Positions 38,385 through 48,607 of a stretch of DNA of 64,000 nucleotides are shown piece by piece. The notes beneath the pieces are model-generated. The model had not been told where the DNA came from. It saw nothing but the letters and a program-made list of their open reading frames with translations, and made no database searches. Origin of the DNA: Candidatus Cloacimonadota bacterium (GTDB taxonomy: Bacteria > Cloacimonadota > Cloacimonadia > Cloacimonadales > WRIO01); contig WRLO01000003.1 in NCBI GenBank assembly GCA_009777575.1, positions 1-64,000 on the forward strand. Direction: 5' to 3'. Within the stretch, counting starts at the first letter, position 1; every line of letters begins with the position of its first letter. The translations under genes and the position numbers were made by a program.

Positions 38385-39971
38385 ATGACAGAAACTAGCT
38401 TATTATCAATCAAACAAGCCAGTGAATGGGCATCAAAGCATCTGGGAAAAAATGTTACCACATCAAATATTTCTTATTTAATCCAATATGGCATCATCAA
38501 GAAGATAGGTGAAAACGGGTTTACACGGATAGATTTGAAAGAGTTGAAGCATTATTATCAATCCTACAAAGGTTCAAGAGAATCAACCTATAAAAATAAT
38601 CTCGGAGAAGACTTGAATTGGAAACTATCCTTTGAGCAATATAAAGAGGCAGAGACGACAAAGCATGTTCATAGACTACATCCTTATAAAGGAAAGTTCA
38701 TCCCTCAGCTTGTAGAGTATTTTTTGGGCGACCATATTGACAATTTTAAAAAAGAAGTATTTTTTAGGAGAGGTGATATTGTACTTGACCCCTTTTCTGG
38801 TAGTGGAACGACGATGGTGCAAGCCTCAGAGCTGGGTATTCATGCTATAGGAGTTGATGTTTCCGCATTTAATACTTTGATTGGGAATTGTAAGGTTTCG
38901 CGGTATGACTTTGCTGATATTCAAAAAGAAATCAATAGAATCACTATAAACCTTGAAATTATGATAAAGAACTCCAAAATCAATGATTTTGAAGAAAAGC
39001 TGGTAAAAGAGCTATATATCTATAATAATAAATATTTCCCCGTTCCAGACTTCAAGTATCGACTACGAAGAGGTGAAATAGTTGAAAATGAATATGGAGC
39101 TGAAAAGGAAATAGGGTTTTTGCCTATCTATGAAGACTTGGTCAAAAAACATGAAATTGGGCTACTTCTGAGCGATAAAAATACTTTTTTGGATAAATGG
39201 TATACCCCACAAATTCGAGCTGAAATTGACCTTGTTTTTGAGCAAATAAAAGAGATAGAAAATGTGAGAACAAAAAAAATCATAGCTGTCATTTTAAGCA
39301 GAACTATCCGTAGCTGTCGGGCAACAACCCATGCCGACTTAGCGACACTAATAGAGCCTGTTACAACCATTTATTATTGTAGCAAGCATGGTAAAATATG
39401 TAAACCACTCTTTTCTATCCATAAATGGTGGAAAACTTATGCAAAAGACACTATTAATAGACTAAAACAATTTGATAGACTCAGGACAGACACTTTCCAA
39501 TTATGTTTGACAGGGGATAGTCGTAACATTGATATTTTTGAGGAAATAAAAAAGAAGCAAAATGATTTTGGAGCAACTCTTGAAAAACAAAAAATCAAAG
39601 GTATTTTTTCCTCACCACCTTATGTAGGCTTGATTGACTACCATGAGCAACATGCTTATGCTTATGATTTATTTGGATTTGAGCGGAGAGACGACTTGGA
39701 AATTGGTCCGCTCTTTAAAGGGTAAACAAAAGATGCTCAAACAAGCTATATTAAAGGCATTTCTGAAGTTTTGAACAATTGTAAAAGATTTTTGACAGAT
39801 GACTTCGATGTGTTCCTCGTAGCAAATGATAAATACAATATGTATCCCAAAATCGCTGAAAATGCTGGGATGGTGATAGTGAACCAATTCAAAAGACCTG
39901 TCTTGAATAGAACAGAAAAAGATAAAAGAGCTTATGCAGAGACGATTTTTCATTTAAAAGGAGGGAGATAA
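38385..39971 (+). pseudogene. R-M DNA methyltransferase (N4/N6-type) with HTH-like N-terminus, interrupted by an in-frame TAA at 39723-39725
   Basis: VLDPFSGSGTTMVQASELGIHAIGVDVS; FSSPPYVGLIDYHEQHAYAYDLFG; after TAA same frame continues TKDAQTSYIKGISEVLNNCKRFLTDDFDVFLVANDKYNMYPKIAENAG... Confidence 0.8.
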
Positions 39972-40801
39972 TGCCTATCCCCCTTATAAAACTCGGAGAT
40001 TGTCTCGACATCCTAAAAGAGTTTCCAGACAATCATATAGACTTGATTTTTACATCACCGCCTTATGCAGATAGACGAAAGACCACTTATGGAGGTGTAT
40101 CTCCAGACAAATATGTCGAGTGGTTTTTGCCTATCAGCATGGAGCTACTCCGAGTTTTAAAACCTGACGGGACATTTATTTTGAACATCAGGGAAAAAGC
40201 CGAAAATGGTGAACTCTCTACTTATGTCTTGGAATTGGTTTTAGCATTGCGAAAACAGGGTTGGCTCTGGACAGAAGAGTTTATCTGGCATAAGAAAAAC
40301 TCTTATCCTGGAAAATGGCCTAATCGTTTTAGGAATGCTTGGGAAAGACTTTTACAATTTAACAAGAATAAACATTTTAATATGTATCAAGATGAGGTAA
40401 AAATTCCTATTGGTAATTGGGCAACAGGTCGTCTAAAAAATCTAAGCGAGACTGATAAAATCAGAGATAATGCAAAAAATGGAAGTGGATTTGGGAAAAA
40501 CATCTCAAATTGGGTTGGAAAAGAGAGTGTTTATCCAGACAATGTGCTTTATCTGTCAACAGAATGCAGCAATAAAAACCACAGCGCAGCCTTTCCTGAT
40601 GCTTTGCCAGAGTGGTTTATAAGACTATTTACAAAAGAAGGTGATACCGTGCTTGACCCTTTTATGGGCAGTGGGACAACCGTTTTTGTAGCTAATAAGA
40701 TGAATAGAAATGCTATTGGCATAGAAATAAAACCCGAATATTTTGAGATGGTAAAAATGGGAATGGAAAAACCAAATCAAATAATATTTAATTGGAGTTA
40801 A
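39971..40801 (+). CDS. DNA methyltransferase (N4/N6, motif IV before motif I)
   Basis: IDLIFTSPPYADRRKTTYGG; DTVLDPFMGSGTTVFVANKMNRNAIGIEIKPEYF; ATG overlaps preceding stop. Confidence 0.92.
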   Translation: MPIPLIKLGDCLDILKEFPDNHIDLIFTSPPYADRRKTTYGGVSPDKYVEWFLPISMELLRVLKPDGTFILNIREKAENGELSTYVLELVLALRKQGWLWTEEFIWHKKNSYPGKWPNRFRNAWERLLQFNKNKHFNMYQDEVKIPIGNWATGRLKNLSETDKIRDNAKNGSGFGKNISNWVGKESVYPDNVLYLSTECSNKNHSAAFPDALPEWFIRLFTKEGDTVLDPFMGSGTTVFVANKMNRNAIGIEIKPEYFEMVKMGMEKPNQIIFNWS

Positions 40802-40805
40802 ATAC

Positions 40806-41546
40806 ATGAGAGAACTAAAGATGAGTGATGTCATAAAATATGTAGAAGATAACATAGTATTATTTCACGAAAAAAAGCTGAAGAGCTTAGATAAACTAAA
40901 ATTGTCTGATGTTTTGAAAAGGAAAAATCCTTACTTATTTAAGGCTAAGAACACTGAAACTACAGAACAGATTGTAAGAGGCATATTGGATGCTCATATC
41001 TCATCAAATGAAGAGACTATTTTTGGGGACTGGCTTGAGAATTTAGCTATTTTCATTAATAACAATGTGTATGGTGGTTGGAAATCAGGGATTCCCAATA
41101 TTGACCTTGAAATTGATTATAACAACATTCGATACATCGTAACAATAAAATCCAGTAAAAATTGGGGAAATAGCAGTCAGATAAAAAAACTAAAAACTGA
41201 TTTTAAAACTGCAAAAAAAACACTAAGGACAAGTAATTCAAATCTTATTATCGTTGCAGTTAATGGATGTTGCTACGGAATAGATAACAAGCCAGATAAA
41301 GGAGATTATTTTAAATATTGTGGTCAAAGGTTTTGGTCTTTTATATCTGGAAAAGAAAATCTGTATTTAGATATCATAGAACCACTTGGACACCTAGCAA
41401 AAGAAAGAAATGATGATTTTCAGGACTCTTATGTAAAGGTTATTAATCTCTTTACAAAACAATTTTCTAATGATTTTTGTAATGAGAAAGGTGAAATAGA
41501 CTGGATTAAACTAGTGAGATATAATTCTGAAAAGAATGATAAATAA
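40806..41546 (+). CDS. Type II restriction endonuclease (PmeII-family-like)
   Basis: LKRKNPYLFKAKNTETTEQIVRGILDAHISSNEETIFGDWLENLAIFINNNVYGGWKSGIPNIDLEIDYNNIRYIVTIKSSKNWGNSSQ; follows two methyltransferases. Confidence 0.78.
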   Translation: MRELKMSDVIKYVEDNIVLFHEKKLKSLDKLKLSDVLKRKNPYLFKAKNTETTEQIVRGILDAHISSNEETIFGDWLENLAIFINNNVYGGWKSGIPNIDLEIDYNNIRYIVTIKSSKNWGNSSQIKKLKTDFKTAKKTLRTSNSNLIIVAVNGCCYGIDNKPDKGDYFKYCGQRFWSFISGKENLYLDIIEPLGHLAKERNDDFQDSYVKVINLFTKQFSNDFCNEKGEIDWIKLVRYNSEKNDK

Positions 41547-41569
41547 AAAATAAATTCCACGGAGGAAAC

Positions 41570-42661
41570 ATGAGTAGAAAAAAACTCTTTTTAATGTTGA
41601 TTTTAGGTCTATTTCTAATATCAACGAATGTAATCTCAATCGAGATAGAAACTGCAGAAAGACTCTTGAATGAAGACAATCAGGATATTTTGCAACGAGG
41701 GTATGCGGCTTATAGTGAAGAAAACTTTGCAAAGGCATTGGAATATTTCTTTGATTATTGGCAGACGCAGAGAGATGATTACAATGCTTTGTATTTTATG
41801 GCATTGTGTTATAACCAGCTTAACAATCCAGAACTAGCTGGCAGATTTTTTTTGGAAGCGAAGAAAAGAACCAGAACTCAGTTTAGTAAAGAAAACTCTG
41901 AGAGAAATTTTTCAAATGTCTGGGAAGAAGAGGCTTTTCAGGTTTATCGAGATGAAGTTTTCGAGATTATAGACAGCCGAGAACGAGAACGCGGCTTTAT
42001 GTCATACCACGAAATCACCTCAAAAATCAGGTATAGAACTATACTGCCTGATGATTTTGACCCTGAAAAAGAGTATCCTGTGATGATTTTTTTGCATGGT
42101 CATGGTGGAAGTCCTTTAAATAGCTCGACACTTTCAGAAGCATTTAGAGAAAATGATATTATTTTTATCATGCCTCAAGCTCCATATCCATGGGAAATAA
42201 CAATCAGAAGGACTACAAATTTTAGCTGGATGATTGTTGATTTTGACGAAGGTGATTACAATGACAGCCATAGTATAGTCCTGACTCAGAACTATATCAC
42301 AAGCTTAAATCACAGCCTCAGAGAGCAATACAATGTCTCATCATTTTATTTGAGTGGCTTTTCTCAAGGTGGCTATCAAACACTGAGTATCGGACTACAA
42401 AATCAAGATATTTTTGATGCTTTGATTTGTTTTGGTGGTGGATTGGCTCTCCCAGAGTTTTTAATCCCCGAAAATGGAGAAATACCTGTTTTGATAGTTC
42501 ATGGCGAAAGTGATATGGTAGTCACTTTTGAGACAGGTGTTGATGCTTATGAGAGGTTGAAAGCTATGGGGTATAATATCGAGCTGTTTCCTTTTGATGG
42601 TGCTCATGAAATGAGTCATGAGATTATTGAGAAAGCTATTGAGTGGATGATGTTTAGATAG
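41570..42661 (+). CDS. Secreted alpha/beta hydrolase (esterase), paralog 2
   Basis: Same length (363 aa) and layout as 37260-38351: YPVMIFLHGHGGSP; FYLSGFSQGGYQTLSI; PVLIVHGESDMVVTFETGVDAYERLKAMGYNIELFPFDGAHEM. Confidence 0.85.
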   Translation: MSRKKLFLMLILGLFLISTNVISIEIETAERLLNEDNQDILQRGYAAYSEENFAKALEYFFDYWQTQRDDYNALYFMALCYNQLNNPELAGRFFLEAKKRTRTQFSKENSERNFSNVWEEEAFQVYRDEVFEIIDSRERERGFMSYHEITSKIRYRTILPDDFDPEKEYPVMIFLHGHGGSPLNSSTLSEAFRENDIIFIMPQAPYPWEITIRRTTNFSWMIVDFDEGDYNDSHSIVLTQNYITSLNHSLREQYNVSSFYLSGFSQGGYQTLSIGLQNQDIFDALICFGGGLALPEFLIPENGEIPVLIVHGESDMVVTFETGVDAYERLKAMGYNIELFPFDGAHEMSHEIIEKAIEWMMFR

Positions 42662-42734
42662 TAAATCAAAACTTGAAACAAAATCAAAAAAATATAGTTA
42701 AATTTATAAAAACAACTATACAGAGGTATAAATT

Positions 42735-45575
42735 ATGAAACACAAGAAAATTTATCTATGGTTAGTAACCTTATTTTGCATTTTTAGTCTATGTGCAAAC
42801 CAGCTCCAACTAGACTCAAGGTTACCTATCGATGAAAATGTAACGATAGGGCATTTAGAAAACGGATTAACTTATTATATCCGTCAAAACTCAACACCAT
42901 TAAACTTTGCTGAACTAAGACTTGTTCTCAGTGTAGGCTCTTCTATGGAAGATGATGACCAGCGTGGAATGGCTCATTTTGTAGAGCATTCTGCTTTCAA
43001 TGGTACAGAATCCTTTCCGGGCGATTCGCTACGAACATATCAAAGCTCAATAGGACTTGGTCTTGGTGGAGGTGGACTAAATGCTATGACCTCAATAGAA
43101 TTTACAAGCTATGTTTTACCTAGTAGAACAGACAACAAAGAAGAACTCGATACAGCATTTCTTGTTCTCAGTGAATGGGCATCAAAGGTCACTCTCGACC
43201 ATGAAGCCATAGATAGAGAACGTCTCATCGTTATGGAAGAATGGAGAATGAGTCAAAGCGGTAGGGGACGAATGATGGACAAACGAAATGAAGTTCTTTA
43301 TGCAGGTTCTTTATATGCTCAACGGATGCCCATTGGGACAGCCGAAGTCATAGAAAACATACCTTATCAAAGGATAAAGGATTTTTATAATGATTGGTAT
43401 CGTCCTGATTTAATGGCTGTGATAGCTGTCGGTGATTTTGAGATAGAAGAGATAAGGACACTTATTTATAAACATTTCAACGATATTCCAACTCGTGAAA
43501 ACCCTAGAGAAAAGCATGAAATACTCATCCCCTTTCATGAAGAGACATTGATTGCTATCGGAAATGACCCCGAAGTGACTGATGTAAATTTTGAAATTAT
43601 GTATAAACTACCTAGACTTGATATAGAAACTATGGCAGATTATAGAGATAATTTGATTTTGAGACTGATAAATACGATGATGAACAATAGATTTACAGAG
43701 ATTTCTAGAAATCCTGATTCACCTATTACTGAAGCGTGGTCTTATGGGGGACAAAATTTATCTAATATCAGATCAAATTTTGTAGCAGCAGATTTAGATG
43801 AAGACCAAATTATTGAAGGCATTATCACTATAATTACCGAAATAGAAAGAGTAAAACAACATGCTTTTTACCAGTCTGAACTTAATAGAGCAAAGGATAT
43901 GCTCACAGTCGGTTTTGAAAGAGCTTATCTTGGTAGAGAGACAATCCAATCAAGAGCTTTGATATGGAGATACCAAGGTCATTTTCTCTATAATTCTCCT
44001 GCTCTGAGTGAACAATTTGAACATGAAATAGCAAATATCATACTTGATTCTATCACATTAGAAGATATCGCGAACAGTTTAATTCGTTCAGAAAACACAG
44101 AATTATCTAGTTCCATTTTCGCAGACCAAAACCGCTCCGTTCTTTTATTTGCTCCGGAAAGCGTCAAAGACCAGATGCCTACAGAAGAATATATCCTTTC
44201 TTTATTTGAAACTATAGCAAATACGGAGTTAGAACTTTATCCTGAAATGGTTCTTGAAGAAGAACTTATGGCATCAATACCTAGAAGCATCAGAATCAGA
44301 AGACCAAAATACAATAGACAGCTTGATATGTGGACATGGACACTTAGAAATGGAGCAAGAGTTCATCTAAAACAAACCGATTTTAGAAATAATGAGATAT
44401 TATTCAGAGCCACTCGAACTGGTGGAAATTTACTGATAGACGATGAATTATTTTTATCTGCGTTGTATTCAGAACATATCATGGCAGAATCTGGCATTGG
44501 TCCTTTCAATAGAAACATGCTCGAAAGATATTTATCAGGAAAAGATTTGAGTTTTAATGTTTCTATCGGTAACTGGGTAGAAAATATCAATGGTAGAAGC
44601 TCTATCAATGACTTAGAAACAGGAATGAAACTTTTATGGTTGCAATTCAATGAGTTGAGATATGACGAAGATGCCTTTGAAACATGGAGAAGAAAAGGGG
44701 AGTTGACAATCAGAAATGAATTAAATGATCCTCAGATGGCACATTCAGCAAAAACTATAAATGTTTTATTCAATGACCACCCTCGTTCAAGAGGTATTTT
44801 TATGACTCATGACGACTTGATGTCTATCGACCACAAAACTGCCTTCGATTTTTATCAAAGTAGGTTTGATTCTGCCAATGGTTTTGATTTTATTTTTGTA
44901 GGTGATATAAACAAAGATGATTTACATAGATACATTGCTGCTTATATAGCTACTTTACCAAGTCAAAGAGTTGATACTCGAATCATTGACAGAAATTTAA
45001 GATTCAATCAGACTTCTACCATTGAAAATATCTATCTCGGTAGTCAACAAAGCATTGTTAGACTTGCGTTTTCTAGCGATTTTACACAAAGTTTCGAAGA
45101 AAACCAGAAATACCGTGCTACCGTCGGATTACTATCTCTACTCTTACACGAATATGTTCGAGAACAGATAGGTGGAGTTTATTATATCACAGCAATACCT
45201 TTTGTGACTACAAAACCACATTCAGAGCTATCTACAAATATCCATCTCTTTTGTGACCCTGAAAGAGTTGAAGAAATCATTGAAGAAATCCTTAATGTAA
45301 TCGCCACAATGAAAAATAACACCTTTGAAGATAGATATCTTGAATCTTACAAAGAAACAACTAGACAAAGAAGAATAAATGACAGCAGAACAAATAATTT
45401 CTGGCTTACAAATATAAATGATATGTTTTTGGAAGGTTATTCTCCAGAGCAAATTCTAGGAGCACAAAAACTGATTGATAATCTAACCAGAGAGGATATA
45501 GCTGAAATTGCAAATAAATACATCGATTTTGATAAGCAGCTGAGGATTATTCTTTTTCCAGAGATACATGAATAA
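42735..45575 (+). CDS. M16-family zinc metallopeptidase
   Basis: NGLTYYIRQNSTPLNFAELRLVLSVGSSMEDDDQRGMAHFVEHSAFNGTESFPG (HxxEH). Confidence 0.92.
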   Translation: MKHKKIYLWLVTLFCIFSLCANQLQLDSRLPIDENVTIGHLENGLTYYIRQNSTPLNFAELRLVLSVGSSMEDDDQRGMAHFVEHSAFNGTESFPGDSLRTYQSSIGLGLGGGGLNAMTSIEFTSYVLPSRTDNKEELDTAFLVLSEWASKVTLDHEAIDRERLIVMEEWRMSQSGRGRMMDKRNEVLYAGSLYAQRMPIGTAEVIENIPYQRIKDFYNDWYRPDLMAVIAVGDFEIEEIRTLIYKHFNDIPTRENPREKHEILIPFHEETLIAIGNDPEVTDVNFEIMYKLPRLDIETMADYRDNLILRLINTMMNNRFTEISRNPDSPITEAWSYGGQNLSNIRSNFVAADLDEDQIIEGIITIITEIERVKQHAFYQSELNRAKDMLTVGFERAYLGRETIQSRALIWRYQGHFLYNSPALSEQFEHEIANIILDSITLEDIANSLIRSENTELSSSIFADQNRSVLLFAPESVKDQMPTEEYILSLFETIANTELELYPEMVLEEELMASIPRSIRIRRPKYNRQLDMWTWTLRNGARVHLKQTDFRNNEILFRATRTGGNLLIDDELFLSALYSEHIMAESGIGPFNRNMLERYLSGKDLSFNVSIGNWVENINGRSSINDLETGMKLLWLQFNELRYDEDAFETWRRKGELTIRNELNDPQMAHSAKTINVLFNDHPRSRGIFMTHDDLMSIDHKTAFDFYQSRFDSANGFDFIFVGDINKDDLHRYIAAYIATLPSQRVDTRIIDRNLRFNQTSTIENIYLGSQQSIVRLAFSSDFTQSFEENQKYRATVGLLSLLLHEYVREQIGGVYYITAIPFVTTKPHSELSTNIHLFCDPERVEEIIEEILNVIATMKNNTFEDRYLESYKETTRQRRINDSRTNNFWLTNINDMFLEGYSPEQILGAQKLIDNLTREDIAEIANKYIDFDKQLRIILFPEIHE

Positions 45576-45617
45576 AATACATTTCTTAACTCTATCTAAT
45601 CAATAAAGGAGAACAAC

Positions 45618-46223
45618 TTGACAGATACTCTATTGTTTACTTATTTATTTTTTCCTATTATCATCGTCATAGCACGAATTGCTGATGTTTCTTTAGGAAC
45701 CTTGAGAATAATTCTTTTATCAAAAGGATATAAAGGATTGGCTCCTATCATAGGCTTTTTTGAAGTCTTTATTTGGATTTTGGTTGCAAAAAGGATTATC
45801 ACTGATGTACCAGATACTTTTACATTGTCTAGTATCATTGCATATACCGCTTATGCTTTAGGTTATGCACTTGGAACATATATTGGAATTGCAATGGATA
45901 AAAGACTTTCTCTTGGTAAAGTCTTGGTTAGAGTAATACTATCTAAAGAAAACGTCAATCTTGAAACTATACTGAGAGAAAATAAATTCGGACTAACTGC
46001 CGTTGATGCAAGAGGAAAAGACGGGCAGGTTAAAATTCTATTTGTGGTTATAAACAGAACAGAACTAGACCTTGCAATCGATTTGATAAATACTCACAAT
46101 CCAGGAGCTTTTTTCACTATTGAAAGCGTTCAAACAGTAAATGCAGGATATTTCTCAAAATTTGCAGACAATGATGCAGCAAGGTTCAGTAAGATGTTTT
46201 TACCTACTAGGAAGAGTAAATGA
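45618..46223 (+). CDS. UPF0316 / DUF2179-domain membrane protein
   Basis: FFPIIIVIARIADVSLGTLRIILLSKGYKGLAPIIGFFEVFIWILV; FFTIESVQTVNAGYF; TTG start. Confidence 0.85.
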   Translation: MTDTLLFTYLFFPIIIVIARIADVSLGTLRIILLSKGYKGLAPIIGFFEVFIWILVAKRIITDVPDTFTLSSIIAYTAYALGYALGTYIGIAMDKRLSLGKVLVRVILSKENVNLETILRENKFGLTAVDARGKDGQVKILFVVINRTELDLAIDLINTHNPGAFFTIESVQTVNAGYFSKFADNDAARFSKMFLPTRKSK

Positions 46224-46232
46224 CATATTTAG

Positions 46233-46261
46233 ACACAGAGATATAAAAATCTGTGTTTTTT
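46233..46261 (+). terminator. Rho-independent terminator
   Basis: ACACAGA-gatataaaaa-TCTGTGT followed by T-run. Confidence 0.7.
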
Positions 46262-46280
46262 CCTGATTATCGAAAAATAA

Positions 46281-46310
46281 TTGACAAAAAAGCTCTTTTA
46301 AATAAATTTG
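46281..46310 (+). promoter_or_regulatory. Bacteroidetes-like promoter for guaA (TTG-N19-TAAATTTG)
   Basis: TTGACA at 46281, TAAATTTG at 46303-46310, matching TAnnTTTG. Confidence 0.5.
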
Positions 46311-46337
46311 TCTAATCTTTGATTAAGGAACTAAAAA

Positions 46338-47894
46338 ATGTCTGAGATAAATAAAGAAACAATATTAGTTATTGACTTTGGTGGACAATACAAAGAATTG
46401 ATAGCTCGTTCTGTTAGAACAAATGGAGTTTATTCACAGATTGTATCTAGCGATATTTCTTTAGATGAAATAAAACTAATTAATCCTAAAGGGATCATTT
46501 TAACTGGAGGTCCCAAAAGTGTTTATGATGATAACACAATAAAGTGTGATAAGAAAATTTTTGAAATAGGTATACCAGTTTTGGGGATTTGTTATGGGAT
46601 GCAATTAATGAGCTATTGTTTGGGAGGAAAGGTAAAAAAAGGTGCTGTTGGTGAGTATGGTATAGTAAATGTGATTCCAACTGATAATAAAAAATTACCT
46701 AATCCAACCTTAATTTCTTTAGGTAAAGAGTGGGGGAGACCTTTCAGGGCGCTTATGAGTCATAAAGATATAGTCACCCAATGTCCCCCTGGATTTTCCA
46801 TAACTGCTTTTTCTGAAAATAACATAGCCGCAATAGAAAATAATCAAAAGAAACTATATGGAGTTCAATTTCATCCTGAAACCTCACACACAGAATTTGG
46901 CAACGAAATAATGAGGCATTTTTTGTATGTTATCTGCGGAGCAAAAGGAGATTATCACTTAGATGATTATATTGATAGAGAGATTGAAAATATTAAAAAA
47001 GCAGTCGGAAAAAATAGAGTTTTATTAGGACTATCGGGAGGCGTTGATTCGTCTGTTTGTGCTTCTTTACTTTCACGCGCTATACCGAATCAATTGACTT
47101 GTGTTTTTGTAGATCATGGTTTTATGAGACTAGGGGAAGGTCATGAAATTGAGAGAATTTTTTCTAAAAAAAAAATGAATTTTATTCGTGTAAATACTAA
47201 AGAAAGATTTTTATGCAAATTGAAAGGTATTATTGACCCAGAACAAAAAAGAAAAGTAATTGGTGAGGAGTTTATTCGAGTTTTCGAAGAAGAGGCTTTA
47301 AAACTAGGTGACATACCTTTTCTTGCACAAGGAACTATTTATCCAGACATTGTAGAGTCAGGTGATTCTGCTGGTGCCGTGATAAAAAGCCATCATAATG
47401 TAGGTTGTTTACCAAAAAATATGAAATTTTCAAAACTTATCGAGCCTCTGTCCGGTTTGTTTAAAGATGAAGTCCGTATTGTAGGCAGAAAATTGGGATT
47501 GCCAAAATCTTTAGTAGAAAGACAACCATTCCCTGGACCAGGATTAGCTATACGCATCATAGGTGAAATAACAAACGAAAAATTGGATGTTTTGAGCAAA
47601 GTCGATGCCATTGTCAGAGAAGAGATAGGTAGGTTAAAAACTAAACCAAATCAATATTTCGCAGTTTTAACAAACACTCCCTCGGTTGGAGTCAAGGGAG
47701 ATGCTCGGACTTATGACCCTGTTGTAGCTATAAGAGCAGTGATAACCTCAGATTTTATGACTTGTGAATATGCTACTCTTTCTCATAAAGTTTTGGGAAA
47801 AATATCAAACCGCATAACCAGCGAAGTTTCTAGTATAAGTAGAGTTGTTTATGATATAACGGGAAAACCTCCTGCTACTATAGAATGGGAGTAA
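46338..47894 (+). CDS. guaA: GMP synthase (glutamine-hydrolysing)
   Basis: ILVIDFGGQYKELIARSVR, VLGICYGMQLMSYCLGG, VLLGLSGGVDSSVCASLLSRAI, RQPFPGPGLAIRIIGE. Confidence 0.96.
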   Translation: MSEINKETILVIDFGGQYKELIARSVRTNGVYSQIVSSDISLDEIKLINPKGIILTGGPKSVYDDNTIKCDKKIFEIGIPVLGICYGMQLMSYCLGGKVKKGAVGEYGIVNVIPTDNKKLPNPTLISLGKEWGRPFRALMSHKDIVTQCPPGFSITAFSENNIAAIENNQKKLYGVQFHPETSHTEFGNEIMRHFLYVICGAKGDYHLDDYIDREIENIKKAVGKNRVLLGLSGGVDSSVCASLLSRAIPNQLTCVFVDHGFMRLGEGHEIERIFSKKKMNFIRVNTKERFLCKLKGIIDPEQKRKVIGEEFIRVFEEEALKLGDIPFLAQGTIYPDIVESGDSAGAVIKSHHNVGCLPKNMKFSKLIEPLSGLFKDEVRIVGRKLGLPKSLVERQPFPGPGLAIRIIGEITNEKLDVLSKVDAIVREEIGRLKTKPNQYFAVLTNTPSVGVKGDARTYDPVVAIRAVITSDFMTCEYATLSHKVLGKISNRITSEVSSISRVVYDITGKPPATIEWE

Positions 47895-47948
47895 AGATAA
47901 TCTATATTTGTGTAATAGACCATAAATAAAAACAGTTAGGAGTAAATT

Positions 47949-48515
47949 ATGAGATTATTTATAATGCTTTTTTTACTTATTTTGTTGAGTTTGTCTTTGA
48001 GTTGTGTCTCAAGATATATGCCAGTAGCCCAGAATAACATCGAAGTATCAGATGAATTTGCAATATTGAGAACAGATGATGAATTAATGGCAATCAGAGT
48101 TGATTTGTGGAATGGAGAACCCCAGTATTTAACAGAGTATTTCTCATCAATGTTTGTCCGGATACAAAACAGATCAAGTTATCCAATTAGAATAATACCA
48201 ACTGATTTTGCTATGATAAACGAAAATCAAATGCAATATGACTTAGTTCCCAGTGATATAGTTCTTGAAATAGCGCTTTCACACCCTTCTTTAGTTCCAG
48301 AATGGTTTTCAATTTCAGCTGAAACACAAAGAGAAAATTTAAATCGAGTAAATACTATCCGTAGAAACATTATGACTAGAGCTTTTGCTTTTGGCGAGAT
48401 ACATCCGGGAGCTATTAAAGAGGGAATTTTATTTTTTCCAAACCTTGATAATAAAAACCAAGAATTTACTATTTTATATAGACACAATGAGATTTTGTTT
48501 AGGAAAAATAGATAA
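47949..48515 (+). CDS. Putative lipoprotein
   Basis: LFLLILLSLSLSCVSRY lipobox-like signal. Confidence 0.65.
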   Translation: MRLFIMLFLLILLSLSLSCVSRYMPVAQNNIEVSDEFAILRTDDELMAIRVDLWNGEPQYLTEYFSSMFVRIQNRSSYPIRIIPTDFAMINENQMQYDLVPSDIVLEIALSHPSLVPEWFSISAETQRENLNRVNTIRRNIMTRAFAFGEIHPGAIKEGILFFPNLDNKNQEFTILYRHNEILFRKNR

Positions 48516-48607
48516 TGTCTCTCCTTGTCACCTTGAACGAAGTGAAAGGTCTCATGAATGACACGAACTAAATTTGAAGTTATATATCAGATAAAAAAGA
48601 GGTAAAT

